Assembly (NCBI GenBank): GCA_039023545.1 | Contig: JBCHKQ010000001.1 | Coordinates: 310,001-374,000 of the forward strand | Source of the DNA: Spirochaetia bacterium 38H-sp | GTDB lineage: Bacteria; Spirochaetota; Spirochaetia; Winmispirales; Winmispiraceae | Direction of reading: 5' to 3' | Length of the DNA stretch: 64,000 nt | Shown here: piece after piece, positions 54,293 through 63,292 of the stretch | Position numbering within the stretch: the first letter of the stretch is position 1 | How the letters are laid out: the number at the start of each line of letters is the position of its first letter | Translations under genes and position numbers: made by a program | The notes under the pieces: generated by a model | Database searches by the model: none | Told to the model about the DNA's origin: nothing | The model's input: the letters and a program-made list of their open reading frames with translations, nothing else

Positions 54293-55999
54293 TCAATTAG
54301 AAGATTTTTTCTTCATCATTAATTTATTAACATACATCTGTTGAAAAATAGTAAAAATGTTCATAGCACACCAATATACCAATAACCCAGCAGGAGCATT
54401 ATATAAAATAAACATAAAAACAACAGGCAAAATATACATCATAGACTGTCCTTGCGCAGCTTTATTAGCTCCCTGAGTTATTTTTGTAGACAATATCTGA
54501 GTCGCTACAAGTAAAATAGGCAATAACCTTATCTCAGAACCAAGAAAAGGCAAATTAAAACCCAAAGAAAAAATACTTTCAGGAATAGACAGATCCTCTA
54601 TCCAACCAGGAATAAACATGGCTCCTCTCAAATCAAAATGCGTATTAAAAAGACTATAAAGAGCAAAGAAAATAGGCAACTGAAGAAGCATCGGCAAACA
54701 TCCGCCAAGAGGATTTACCCCTTCTTTTTGATAAAGAAGGGCTATTTCCTGATTCATCTTCTGCGGGTCATCTTTATATTTATTTCTAATCTCTTCCATT
54801 TTTGGAGAAAGAGCCTGCAACTTACTGGTAGATTCGTAACTCTTATGAGTAAGCGGAAAAAGCAAAAGTTTAACAAATAAAGTCAAAAAGATTATTGCAA
54901 CACCATAATTGGGCACTATCTTATAAAAAAGATTTAGAAAAAATTTAAGAATATTTTCAAGAGGCGCCCAAAAACTGGAATCCACTATTTTATTAAGTTT
55001 TAACTCCGACAAACCGAGAGAATTCTTTTCTTTACTATTATATTTACTAAGTTCAGATACAAGCTTAGGACCAACATAAAAATTATAAACATCTCTTATT
55101 CTTGCACCAGAAGTATATGGCCTGTAAATAAGAATTCTATGCACAGAAACATCTAAACCATCGTAAACAGTGGAAAAAGAAAAATCATATTTTGTAAGAA
55201 TAGGAACGGATATAAGAGTAAAATACTTTCCAGCCAAACCAATCCAGGAAGCAGAAATATCAAAGTCCTTAACCTTTCCAGCTGTTAAATTTTCTTCCTT
55301 CATCTTAGAATTGGAATAATAATAAAACTTCCTATATTCATATCTATCAAGACTTTCAAACTCAGGACCTATCTCAAAACCAGTATCAAGAGTATATGAA
55401 ACTCCATCAAAATTAAGAGGTAGAGCCTTATTCTCAGAATTTATTATTTCTACTTCGAGCTTAAACATATATTCTCCAGGATAAAAGACATATCTTTTTA
55501 TTAATTTAAAACTCGATTCGGAAACCTTAAAATCCCTGTAAAATTCAAAAGTATTATCTTTCCTTTCCAATTTAAAAGTCTCATCAATAGGAATATTCTC
55601 TTTTCCTAAAAACAAATTAAAAGCACCTATATTATTTTTTCCGTAAAAAAACATATCCACTGGTTTATCACCATCTTTATGCTTTAACAACTCAAAAGAT
55701 TTTACAACAGCACCTTTATTGGATAACACAACTCTTACAAGTCCATTATCATAAACATAATCCTGTTCTGCAGGAAAATCATTGTCTTCTACACTTATAT
55801 CATAAGACAAATCATTACTAATAACATTTTTATCATCATTCAACAAATCATTACTTCTAGTTTCAACACTATTTTCTTTATAAACAGTAGTCTCAGGCAA
55901 AGAACTCTGTTGGGGAACAAAAAACATAGTATTTATAACAGCAGAAGCAAAAATAACGATAGCAGATAAAATTACCGCAAGTACAACATTTCTCTCCAT
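54293..55999 (-). CDS. yidC: Membrane protein insertase YidC
   Basis: 568 residues, the Gram-negative type. N-terminal signal anchor MERNVVLAVILSAIVIFASA, a large periplasmic domain (~30-330), then the conserved five-helix core starting at FFLNLFYKIVPNYGVAIIFLTLFVKLLLFPLTHKSYESTSK with the cytoplasmic loop KMEEIRNKYKDDP. Inserts and folds inner-membrane proteins, alone or with Sec. Gene order rpmH-rnpA-yidD-yidC-jag is conserved. Confidence 0.97.
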   Translation of the reverse strand: MERNVVLAVILSAIVIFASAVINTMFFVPQQSSLPETTVYKENSVETRSNDLLNDDKNVISNDLSYDISVEDNDFPAEQDYVYDNGLVRVVLSNKGAVVKSFELLKHKDGDKPVDMFFYGKNNIGAFNLFLGKENIPIDETFKLERKDNTFEFYRDFKVSESSFKLIKRYVFYPGEYMFKLEVEIINSENKALPLNFDGVSYTLDTGFEIGPEFESLDRYEYRKFYYYSNSKMKEENLTAGKVKDFDISASWIGLAGKYFTLISVPILTKYDFSFSTVYDGLDVSVHRILIYRPYTSGARIRDVYNFYVGPKLVSELSKYNSKEKNSLGLSELKLNKIVDSSFWAPLENILKFFLNLFYKIVPNYGVAIIFLTLFVKLLLFPLTHKSYESTSKLQALSPKMEEIRNKYKDDPQKMNQEIALLYQKEGVNPLGGCLPMLLQLPIFFALYSLFNTHFDLRGAMFIPGWIEDLSIPESIFSLGFNLPFLGSEIRLLPILLVATQILSTKITQGANKAAQGQSMMYILPVVFMFILYNAPAGLLVYWCAMNIFTIFQQMYVNKLMMKKKSSN

Positions 56000-56013
56000 A
56001 AAATAACTCCTTC

Positions 56014-56301
56014 TTACGGAACCGGATCATATCCCCCGGGATTAAAAGGATGACATCTGGAAACTCTTTTTAAACCAAGCCATCCACCTTTAAAAGCACC
56101 ATATTTTTCTATAGCTTCAATAGTATAATGAGAACAAGTAGGAAAAAATCTGCATTTTGCTGGAAATAAAGGGGAAACAAGGCGTTGATATACTCTGATG
56201 AAAAAAATAAATAAACGCCCCAAAAAAGATTTCTTTTTAACTATCCTTTGATAATCCGGCTCTCTTAATAAGGGAGCAAAACTGCTCCTTCCTTTCTTCA
56301 T
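56014..56301 (-). CDS. yidD: Membrane protein insertion efficiency factor YidD
   Basis: 95 residues from ATG 56301 (GGAG upstream); ATG 56334 would add 11 residues. [41 protein letters not shown] and [13 protein letters not shown] are the family hallmarks, with three conserved Cys. It starts inside the rnpA gene (65-nt overlap) as usual. It lies between rnpA and yidC. Confidence 0.96.
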   Translation of the reverse strand: MKKGRSSFAPLLREPDYQRIVKKKSFLGRLFIFFIRVYQRLVSPLFPAKCRFFPTCSHYTIEAIEKYGAFKGGWLGLKRVSRCHPFNPGGYDPVP

Positions 56302-56584
56302 AAAAATAGTCTCCAGGAAAAAAAACCAGGGCAAGATCGTATCCGGATTTTAATATAGCTTTATTATTTCTATATATATCTCTTTCCACTCTTTTCAATC
56401 TATTTCTATCAACTGCTTTTTTGATTTTTTTTGGTGCAAGAAACAATACCCTATTAAAACCGCAATTGTTCTTAACAAAAACCATCCCTGCACCATCTAC
56501 AGAAACTCTCTTGCCCTCTTTAAACAGGAATTCGATATCTTTTCTTTTTCTTAAAATTTCCTCTTTAGTAAGGCTTTTTTTCAT
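56237..56584 (-). CDS. rnpA: Ribonuclease P protein component
   Basis: 115 residues. The signature [31 protein letters not shown] contains the conserved RNR box; [15 protein letters not shown] is the N-terminal helix. Binds RNase P RNA for tRNA 5' maturation. It overlaps rpmH by 20 nt and yidD by 65 nt. Confidence 0.96.
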   Translation of the reverse strand: MKKSLTKEEILRKRKDIEFLFKEGKRVSVDGAGMVFVKNNCGFNRVLFLAPKKIKKAVDRNRLKRVERDIYRNNKAILKSGYDLALVFFPGDYFYEERKEQFCSLIKRAGLSKDS

Positions 56585-56720
56585 TTGAGACTGTCAGCTT
56601 TTTCCTTCCCTTAGCTCTTCTTCTTTTAAGAACAAGACGACCACCCTTGGTCTTCATTCTAGCCCTAAAACCGAACTTTCTTACTCTCTTTGTTCTACTA
56701 GGCTGATAAGTTCTCTTCAT
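56565..56720 (-). CDS. rpmH: Ribosomal protein bL34
   Basis: 51 residues from ATG 56720 (AAGGAG upstream); the upstream in-frame ATG 56753 has no [45 protein letters not shown] is canonical; the last seven residues (VSNEKKPY) are an extension overlapping rnpA. Confidence 0.97.
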   Translation of the reverse strand: MKRTYQPSRTKRVRKFGFRARMKTKGGRLVLKRRRAKGRKKLTVSNEKKPY

Positions 56721-56767
56721 ATAAAAACTCCTTAAAAGGGTATAAATCCTCAAAAACAGGAAAATAC

Positions 56768-56796
56768 AGTATAGATATTGTTCTATATTACGTCAA
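56768..56796 (-). promoter_or_regulatory. Promoter of the rpmH operon
   Basis: Minus strand TTGACG (56796-56791), 17-nt spacer, TATACT (56773-56768), 47 nt before rpmH and just downstream of element 12. Confidence 0.75.
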
Positions 56797-56822
56797 TAAT
56801 AGCAAATTACAAAAAACAATAA

Positions 56823-56856
56823 ACCGAACGGTAAAGCTATGCTTTACCGTTTTCTT
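56823..56856 (+). repeat. ACCGAACG-hairpin element 12, overlapping a stop codon
   Basis: ACCGAACG (56823-56830), stem ACGGTAAAGC / GCTTTACCGT with TAT loop (56828-56850), then TTCTTT. The stop codon of the DUF721 gene (minus, 56839-56837) lies in the loop and the last codons are one stem arm, so the element is part of that gene's 3' end. Confidence 0.8.
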
Positions 56857-57316
56857 TGTAATCAATAGCATCTTTTAATCTTTTTAGCAATACTTTAAGC
56901 TTATCATCTTTTATATTATCAACAGGATCAGAAAAATATTTTTTTTCACTTTCCCTATTTTTCTTTTTCAATGGCTTATTTTTTTTAAATATATAAACAT
57001 CCTCCGTAACATCATTATCATCAACAACAATATCTCTTACATACATCTCAATATTTTTTATAGAAAGCTGAGGAAAATTTTTTTTAATATAAGATAAAAC
57101 AACACCTTGTCTTTTTAAAGAAAACTCTTGCAACCATATTGCATCATCAAAAGAAACAATAAGACAATTATCCTTTACATCCTCTATTTTACAGTGATAA
57201 GCAAGCTTATCACCTAAAAGAACTCTCCAATTTTTAAAAAACTCAAAATAATCATCTTTACTATTTGAGACATAAGAAGAAAGAATAGCTTCAATTAAAT
57301 CGGAAGCTTTTTTCAT
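56837..57316 (-). CDS. DUF721 domain protein
   Basis: 159 residues. KNWRVLLGDKLAYHCKIEDVKDNCLIVSFDDAIWLQEFSLKRQGVVLSYI is the DUF721 (DciA-like) core, present next to recF in many spirochaetes. DciA-type proteins load the replicative helicase in bacteria lacking DnaC/DnaI, so a replication role is plausible. A Lys-rich tail follows, and the terminal NGKA is encoded by element 12. It overlaps recF by 4 nt. Confidence 0.85.
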   Translation of the reverse strand: MKKASDLIEAILSSYVSNSKDDYFEFFKNWRVLLGDKLAYHCKIEDVKDNCLIVSFDDAIWLQEFSLKRQGVVLSYIKKNFPQLSIKNIEMYVRDIVVDDNDVTEDVYIFKKNKPLKKKNRESEKKYFSDPVDNIKDDKLKVLLKRLKDAIDYKENGKA

Positions 57317-58386
57317 GCTATAAAAACCCTTCCACCTTTGACAGAATAAACAATACTATTCTTGATATTAAGATAATTCATAGCCGGTTCATCAGGCAAA
57401 AAAGTAAAAAAAATCTGAGAAAATTCAGGTAACAGCGATAATAATTTTTTTCTTCTACAAGGATCCAACTCCAACAAAACATCATCCATAAGTAATATTG
57501 GTTTTTTCTTTGAAACATAAAATAAAAACCGTGCTTGTAAAATTCTCAAAACAAGAGCTATGGTTCTTATCTGACCAGTAGAAGCATAAGAAACAAAATT
57601 CTTATCCTCATATTCAAAAAAAACTCTATCCCTATGAGAACCAACAGAAGTATAGCCTATAGAAAAGTCTTTTTTTCTGTTATTAATGTAATATTCAAAA
57701 ATATCATCCACGGAAAAAGATTTATAAGACGATAAAAATTTTATTTTAACCTCTTTACCGGTTAAATCTGACATAATATTGGAAAAATCGTTCTTAACAT
57801 AATTGATAAACCATTCTCTTTTAGAACTAATAAAACTTCCTAAAACAGAAAGCTTTTTATCATAAATATCCAGTAACTTAATATTATTTTCTTTTATCAA
57901 CTTATTTCTGGACTCTAATAATTTTTTATATTCTCTCAATTTATATATAAAAAGAGGATCGTATAAAACAATCATCTGATCAATAAACTTTCTTTGAAAA
58001 ACAGGTTCTCCATTAACAAAATTGATATCATCATTAGCAAAAACAATACAAGGAAAATTATCAAATAAACTTTCCATGCTTTCAGTTTTTTTATTATTAA
58101 AAAAAATACTTTTTTTACCATCTTTTAAAATAATAGAAACAGGAATACTTATACTATTATTATTTTTATAGTCTCCAGAAATAGACATGTAAGAAAAACC
58201 ATTTTTAACAATAATCTTATTCTTTTTTGTTCTAAAAGAAGTTCCATAACATAACATATAAACTGATTCTAATATATTTGTTTTTCCCTGACCATTTTCG
58301 CCCATAAAAATAATTGAGGATGAGTTAGTATTTATTACCCCATCCTCAATATTTCTAAAATTTTTAAAATCTATATAAGAAAACAT
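57313..58386 (-). CDS. recF: DNA replication and repair protein RecF
   Basis: 357 residues. Walker A GENGQGKTNILES (~30-42), ABC-like signature YASTGQIRTIALVLRI, Walker B PILLMDDVLLELD. MFSYIDFKNFRNIEDGV is a typical RecF start. It loads RecA with RecR/RecO at gaps. 7 nt after dnaN. Confidence 0.96.
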   Translation of the reverse strand: MFSYIDFKNFRNIEDGVINTNSSSIIFMGENGQGKTNILESVYMLCYGTSFRTKKNKIIVKNGFSYMSISGDYKNNNSISIPVSIILKDGKKSIFFNNKKTESMESLFDNFPCIVFANDDINFVNGEPVFQRKFIDQMIVLYDPLFIYKLREYKKLLESRNKLIKENNIKLLDIYDKKLSVLGSFISSKREWFINYVKNDFSNIMSDLTGKEVKIKFLSSYKSFSVDDIFEYYINNRKKDFSIGYTSVGSHRDRVFFEYEDKNFVSYASTGQIRTIALVLRILQARFLFYVSKKKPILLMDDVLLELDPCRRKKLLSLLPEFSQIFFTFLPDEPAMNYLNIKNSIVYSVKGGRVFIA

Positions 58387-58393
58387 TTTAACA

Positions 58394-59485
58394 CTAAAGC
58401 TGCATTGGCATTATAATATTAAAAGAATTTCCATTATCTTTTTCTTTCAAAGTTATTGCCTTTGTAGAATCCGTAAACTGGATTTCCACCACATCACCTT
58501 CCATAACTTTGAGTGGTTCCATAAGATATTGATAATTGATTCCTATTGTATGCTCGTCCCCATCATACTGAGCTGCTATTTCTTCTCTTGCAACACCTAT
58601 TTCGGATTCCTCAGAACTTAATATAATAAACCCTGCTTTTATAAGCATAAAAATCTTTTTCGTCTTTCCAACAAGAAGAGAAACTCTTTTAAGAGCTTCG
58701 AGAAGTTCTGTTTTATTAACAAAAACCTTGTAATCTTGTGCTTCGGGAATAACCCTTCTATAAGCAGGAAAATTACCATCGATAAGACTACTTGATATAT
58801 GTATACTCCCGTATTTTATAAAAATATGTCTTTCATCTACAGCTACATCCACAAGACCTTCGCCGGGTAAGAGTTTTCTTACAAGATTTAAAACCTTTGG
58901 AGGAATTATTATCCCGGAAAAAGACGGAATGTTTTCAAATTTTTTTTCAGAAAGAGAAAGTCTTCTCCCATCCGTAGCTACCATTATAAGAGAACTATCC
59001 TCTGTTTCCATAAAAACACCATTCATAAAATAACGTGTCTCATCATCGGAAACAGCAAAAACTGTTTTAGATATCATATCGATAAAATCTTTTTGATTAA
59101 CAGAAAAATAAGAACCAGAAAAGGAAGGAGATTCTGGAAATTTATCTGCCGATATAGTTTTAAGATCAAAAACTATTTTTTTAAATACTGTTTTTATTTT
59201 TAATGTATCGTTTTCATGTATTATTTCTATTTCTCCAGGAGGGATAGTTCTAAGTATTCCTAACAACTTATCAAAAAAAACAGTGGTTGTTCCTTCTTCT
59301 ATAACATCTACGTCCATACTTGTTTCAAATGATATCTTAAGATCAGTAGCTTTTATAAGCAGTTTTCCATTATTTGCACTAAGAAGAATGTTTGAGAGTA
59401 TGGATATTGAATTTTTTGAGGATATTATGTCTTGAGCTATGGATATTTCTTTTAGGATATCATCTTTTTCGCATTTTATTCGCAT
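58394..59485 (-). CDS. dnaN: DNA polymerase III beta sliding clamp
   Basis: 363 residues, three repeated domains. SILSNILLSANNGKLLIKATDLKISFE, MNGVFMETEDSSLIMVATDGRRLS, and the C-terminal IIMPMQL (usual MPMRL type). It is the processivity clamp, separated from dnaA by the 191-nt candidate origin. RBS AAGGAG. Confidence 0.97.
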   Translation of the reverse strand: MRIKCEKDDILKEISIAQDIISSKNSISILSNILLSANNGKLLIKATDLKISFETSMDVDVIEEGTTTVFFDKLLGILRTIPPGEIEIIHENDTLKIKTVFKKIVFDLKTISADKFPESPSFSGSYFSVNQKDFIDMISKTVFAVSDDETRYFMNGVFMETEDSSLIMVATDGRRLSLSEKKFENIPSFSGIIIPPKVLNLVRKLLPGEGLVDVAVDERHIFIKYGSIHISSSLIDGNFPAYRRVIPEAQDYKVFVNKTELLEALKRVSLLVGKTKKIFMLIKAGFIILSSEESEIGVAREEIAAQYDGDEHTIGINYQYLMEPLKVMEGDVVEIQFTDSTKAITLKEKDNGNSFNIIMPMQL

Positions 59486-59685
59486 TTTATTACTCCTTAT
59501 TTATATATAAATTCTAGTAATAATAGTAATAGTAACAGTTAACTTGTGGATAACAGTATTAGTCATTCTTTTATAAAATTTTATATAAATAAAAACTAAA
59601 TATTGTTATTAACAATTTATACAATTATCCACAGCATTGTAAATTATAAACATATTTCTGTCAAAAAAGCCACAGGTTATTCACC
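59486..59685. other. Candidate oriC between dnaN and dnaA
   Basis: Two perfect DnaA boxes in inverted orientation: TGTGGATAA (59545-59553) and TTATCCACA (59625-59633), 71 bp apart, with a very AT-rich stretch between them (possible unwinding element). A third, TTATTCACC (59677-59685), covers the last codons of dnaA. By eye, + strand composition changes from A/C-rich to T/G-rich across dnaN-dnaA, as expected at an origin. Confidence 0.7.
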
Positions 59686-61035
59686 TTTTATTTCTTTTAT
59701 TAAGTGTTCTGTTATTTTATGTAATGTAGGATCTGTTTTCATTTTTGACTCTATTTTTTGTATAGCATACATTACTGTGGTATGGTCTCTTCCCCCAAAA
59801 GCCTCTCCTATTTCTGTTGTAGAAAATTCTGTAAGTTCTCTTGATATATACATTGCTATTTGTCTTGGAAAAGATATAGTTCTTGTTCTTTTTTTGTTTC
59901 GTAGATCATTTTGTTTTATGTTAAAATAGTTAGCTACTTTTTCTTGTATTGTTTCTATAGTTATGTTTTTTTTATCAGAAACGTTTTTTGACATGTCGGA
60001 TAAAAGAGATTCTGCTATCTCCTTTGTAACTTGTTTTTTTACAAGTTCGGAATAAGCTATCACTTTTATCAAAGCAGCTTCCAGATCTCTAACATTAGTA
60101 GTTATTTTTTCTGCTATTATATTTATAACTTCATCTGATACTTGTTTTCCTCTTTGAATAACCTTCCGCTTTAAAATTGCACATCTTGTTTCAAAAGATG
60201 GTGGTTGTAAATCTACATTTAAACCTCTTTCAAAACGACTTCTTAATCTGTCACTTATATTTTTTAACTCAGAAACAGGTCTATCACAGGTAAATACCAT
60301 TTGTTTTTCAGAATCATATAATGCATTGAATGTATGAAATAATTCTTCCTGTGTTTCCGTTTTATTTACAAAGAAATGAATATCGTCTATTAACAGTACA
60401 TCTACAGTTCTGTATTTTCTTTTAAATTTTTCTGTTTCCCTGTTTTGTATTGCTTGTATAAACTCATTTGTAAAATTTTCCGCTGTTACATATACTATTT
60501 TATAATCTTCAAAAGTATCATGTACTTTGTTTCCAATAGATTGTAGAAGATGAGTCTTTCCAAGACCAACTCCTCCATATATCAAACAAGGATTATATGA
60601 TTTGCCTGGATTATTTGCGATTGCGATGCATGCATTTGCAGCAAAGGCATTATTTTCTCCAATTACAAAATTATCAAAGGTATAATCTTTTTTTAACAAA
60701 GTCCTTCTTCTCTCTGGCAGTTTTATTATTTTTTCTTCTATTTTTTCCTCTTTATTTTTTTGTCTTATTTCAAAATCCAAACTAAGTTTCTTCCCTAAAA
60801 TTTTTTCTATTTCTGTTTCTATTATTTTTTTGTATCTTTGTATTATTTGATCTTTTATAAATGCCGAAGGTACACTCAGTATTATAGTATTTTCTTTTCC
60901 TGTATGATATTCCAATTGTGAAAACCATAGATTATATTCTTCTGTTGATATTAGATCTTCATTGGGGTCTTTTATTTTTGAGGTAACAGCATCCCATATT
61001 ATCTTATAGTCATAGGAATAATCAGTATCGGCCAT
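59677..61035 (-). CDS. dnaA: Chromosomal replication initiator DnaA
   Basis: 452 residues. Domain III has Walker A GGVGLGKTHLLQSIGN (~residue 152), Walker B VDVLLIDDIHFF, and the sensor RSRFERGLNVDL. Domain IV ends with the box-binding motif GGRDHTTVMYAIQKIE. It binds the boxes on both sides of its gene. RBS AAGGAGA. TTTTCCACA and TATTCCACA lie just upstream, suggesting autoregulation. Confidence 0.98.
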   Translation of the reverse strand: MADTDYSYDYKIIWDAVTSKIKDPNEDLISTEEYNLWFSQLEYHTGKENTIILSVPSAFIKDQIIQRYKKIIETEIEKILGKKLSLDFEIRQKNKEEKIEEKIIKLPERRRTLLKKDYTFDNFVIGENNAFAANACIAIANNPGKSYNPCLIYGGVGLGKTHLLQSIGNKVHDTFEDYKIVYVTAENFTNEFIQAIQNRETEKFKRKYRTVDVLLIDDIHFFVNKTETQEELFHTFNALYDSEKQMVFTCDRPVSELKNISDRLRSRFERGLNVDLQPPSFETRCAILKRKVIQRGKQVSDEVINIIAEKITTNVRDLEAALIKVIAYSELVKKQVTKEIAESLLSDMSKNVSDKKNITIETIQEKVANYFNIKQNDLRNKKRTRTISFPRQIAMYISRELTEFSTTEIGEAFGGRDHTTVMYAIQKIESKMKTDPTLHKITEHLIKEIKGE

Positions 61036-61373
61036 ATATTCTCCTTATTTTTTCCACAAGTATTCCACAATAAATTAAAAAGATAAGACGATAATTATTA
61101 TATCATAATAAGGTATTTTTGTAGATATGAATTTTGTGAAAAAAACAAAGTAAGATTTATTTTTTTATTATATATAAAAATAAACACATATAAAATAATA
61201 TATCAAAAATATTAAATTTATAAAATTTTTGGTATTTCTTTTGGTGTAAATTTTTATATTATTATCCACATCTTTTCAACAGGCATGGTTAATAACTCAT
61301 TTTATATTAAGATTGATATAACTAAAAAATAAGTATATACTTACAAAAATCTTAAAAGGAAATAGGAACTCTC
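61036..61373. promoter_or_regulatory. dnaA-gyrB divergent region with DnaA boxes
   Basis: 338 nt without a gene, strongly AT-rich (~80% or more by eye). DnaA-like boxes: TTTTCCACA (61050-61058), TATTCCACA (61061-61069) and the perfect TTATCCACA (61262-61270). gyrB promoter: TTGATA (61313-61318), 17-nt spacer, TATACT (61336-61341). It may be a second part of a bipartite origin or dnaA autoregulatory region. Confidence 0.6.
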
Positions 61374-63278
61374 ATGGAATACTCAGCAGAACAAATCCAA
61401 GTGTTAAAGGGTCTTGAACCTGTAAGAAAAAGACCAGGAATGTATATAGGTTCTACGGGAGAAGACGGTCTACATCATCTTGTATATGAAATAGTAGACA
61501 ATAGTATAGACGAAGCTTTGGCAGGTTATTGTTCTAGAATAGAAATAACGATAGAACCTGGTAATATAGTAAAAGTAAAAGATAATGGTAGAGGTATTCC
61601 TGTAGATATCCATCCGGTAGAAAAAGTCAGTGCATTGGAATTAGTACTTACACGTCTGCATGCTGGCGGGAAATTTGATAAAAACAATTATAAGGTTTCT
61701 GGAGGTCTGCATGGTGTAGGTGTATCTGTAGTTAATGCGCTTTCCGAATGGTGTGAGGTAACAGTATATAGAAATAATAAAATATATTTCCAATCTTACA
61801 AGAGAGGTATTCCTGATGCTCCGGTATCAGAAAAGGGTGCTACGGATTTAACTGGTACTATTGTAAGATTTAAACCGGATTCGGATATATTTGAGACAGT
61901 GGATTTTAGTTTTGATATTTTGTCACAGAGATTACGAGAACTTGCCTTTTTAAATAAGGGAATAGAGATATATATTGTTGACAAACGCGGAAAAAAAGAA
62001 AAAGAACATCTTTTTAAATACGAAGGCGGGTTAAAAGAGTTTATTGCTTTTCTAAATAAAAACAAAACGTCACTGCACAAGGAACCTATATATTTTGAAG
62101 GTGAAAAAAATGATGTAGCAATAGAATGTGCTATTGAATACAATACTTCTTATTCGGAAAACTTTTTTTCATTTGTTAATAATATTAATACGAAAGAAGG
62201 TGGATTCCATGTAATAGGTTTTAGGTCTGCACTTACGAGATGTCTTAATGATGTGTTTAAGCAATCAAAGTATTCCAAGAAATTTGATGACACTCTTTCT
62301 GGTGATGACGTGAGAGAGGGATTGACCGCAGTGATATCTTTAAAAATAAAAGAGCCTCAGTTTGAAGGACAGACAAAAACAAAACTAGGGAATTCTGAAG
62401 TAAAAGGCATAGTAGAATCTTTTGTGTATGAAAATATGCAAGAGTATTTTTCAAAATATCCAAAAGTTGCTGATTCCATAATAGAAAAGTGTTTTCAGGC
62501 AGCAAAGGCACGACTTGCCGCAAGAAAAGCAAGAGAAATAGCAAGAAGAAAAAACTATCTGGAGAATATGGATCTTCCGGGAAAGCTGGCTGATTGTACA
62601 GAAAAAAATCCGGAAAAATGTGAAATATTTATTGTAGAGGGAGATTCTGCTGGTGGAAGCGCTAAGCAGGGTAGAGACAGGGAGTTTCAGGCTATTTTGC
62701 CATTATGGGGTAAGATGCTTAATGTAGAAAAAACCAGGGTGGAAAAAGTTTTGACTAATGATAAGCTTTATCCGATTATTGCTTCTCTTGGGACAGGTTT
62801 GGGTGATGAATTTGATATCTCAAAGCTTAGATATAATAAGGTCATAATAATGGCTGATGCAGATGTTGATGGTTCTCATATTAGAACCCTTCTTTTAACC
62901 TTTTTTTATAGATATATGAAGCCTTTAATAGAAGAAGGGCATGTGTATATTGCTATGCCTCCTCTTTATAAGGTCTGGATTAGAAATAATGTGGAATATG
63001 CTTATAATGATGAAGAAAGAGATAAGATTTTAGCTGAAATGTCAAAGAAATATTCGGAAGAGATACATATTCAACGTTATAAGGGTCTTGGAGAGATGAA
63101 TCCGGAACAATTGTGGGAGACAACAATGAATCCTGCAACAAGAAATATTATGAAAATAAAACTAGAAGATGCTGTAGAAGCTGAAGAAATGTTTACAACT
63201 CTTATGGGAGACCAAGTGGCTCCCAGAAGAAAATTCATAGAAGATAATGCTTTGTTTGTTACCAATCTTGATGTATAA
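61374..63278 (+). CDS. gyrB: DNA gyrase subunit B
   Basis: 634 residues, no large insertion. [31 protein letters not shown] is the GHKL ATPase N-box region; Toprim is [23 protein letters not shown] with [32 protein letters not shown] is the C-terminal tail. With GyrA it introduces negative supercoils. RBS AAAGGAAA. First gene on the right-hand replichore, leading strand. Confidence 0.98.
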   Translation: MEYSAEQIQVLKGLEPVRKRPGMYIGSTGEDGLHHLVYEIVDNSIDEALAGYCSRIEITIEPGNIVKVKDNGRGIPVDIHPVEKVSALELVLTRLHAGGKFDKNNYKVSGGLHGVGVSVVNALSEWCEVTVYRNNKIYFQSYKRGIPDAPVSEKGATDLTGTIVRFKPDSDIFETVDFSFDILSQRLRELAFLNKGIEIYIVDKRGKKEKEHLFKYEGGLKEFIAFLNKNKTSLHKEPIYFEGEKNDVAIECAIEYNTSYSENFFSFVNNINTKEGGFHVIGFRSALTRCLNDVFKQSKYSKKFDDTLSGDDVREGLTAVISLKIKEPQFEGQTKTKLGNSEVKGIVESFVYENMQEYFSKYPKVADSIIEKCFQAAKARLAARKAREIARRKNYLENMDLPGKLADCTEKNPEKCEIFIVEGDSAGGSAKQGRDREFQAILPLWGKMLNVEKTRVEKVLTNDKLYPIIASLGTGLGDEFDISKLRYNKVIIMADADVDGSHIRTLLLTFFYRYMKPLIEEGHVYIAMPPLYKVWIRNNVEYAYNDEERDKILAEMSKKYSEEIHIQRYKGLGEMNPEQLWETTMNPATRNIMKIKLEDAVEAEEMFTTLMGDQVAPRRKFIEDNALFVTNLDV

Positions 63279-63292
63279 ATAAGGAGTATAGA

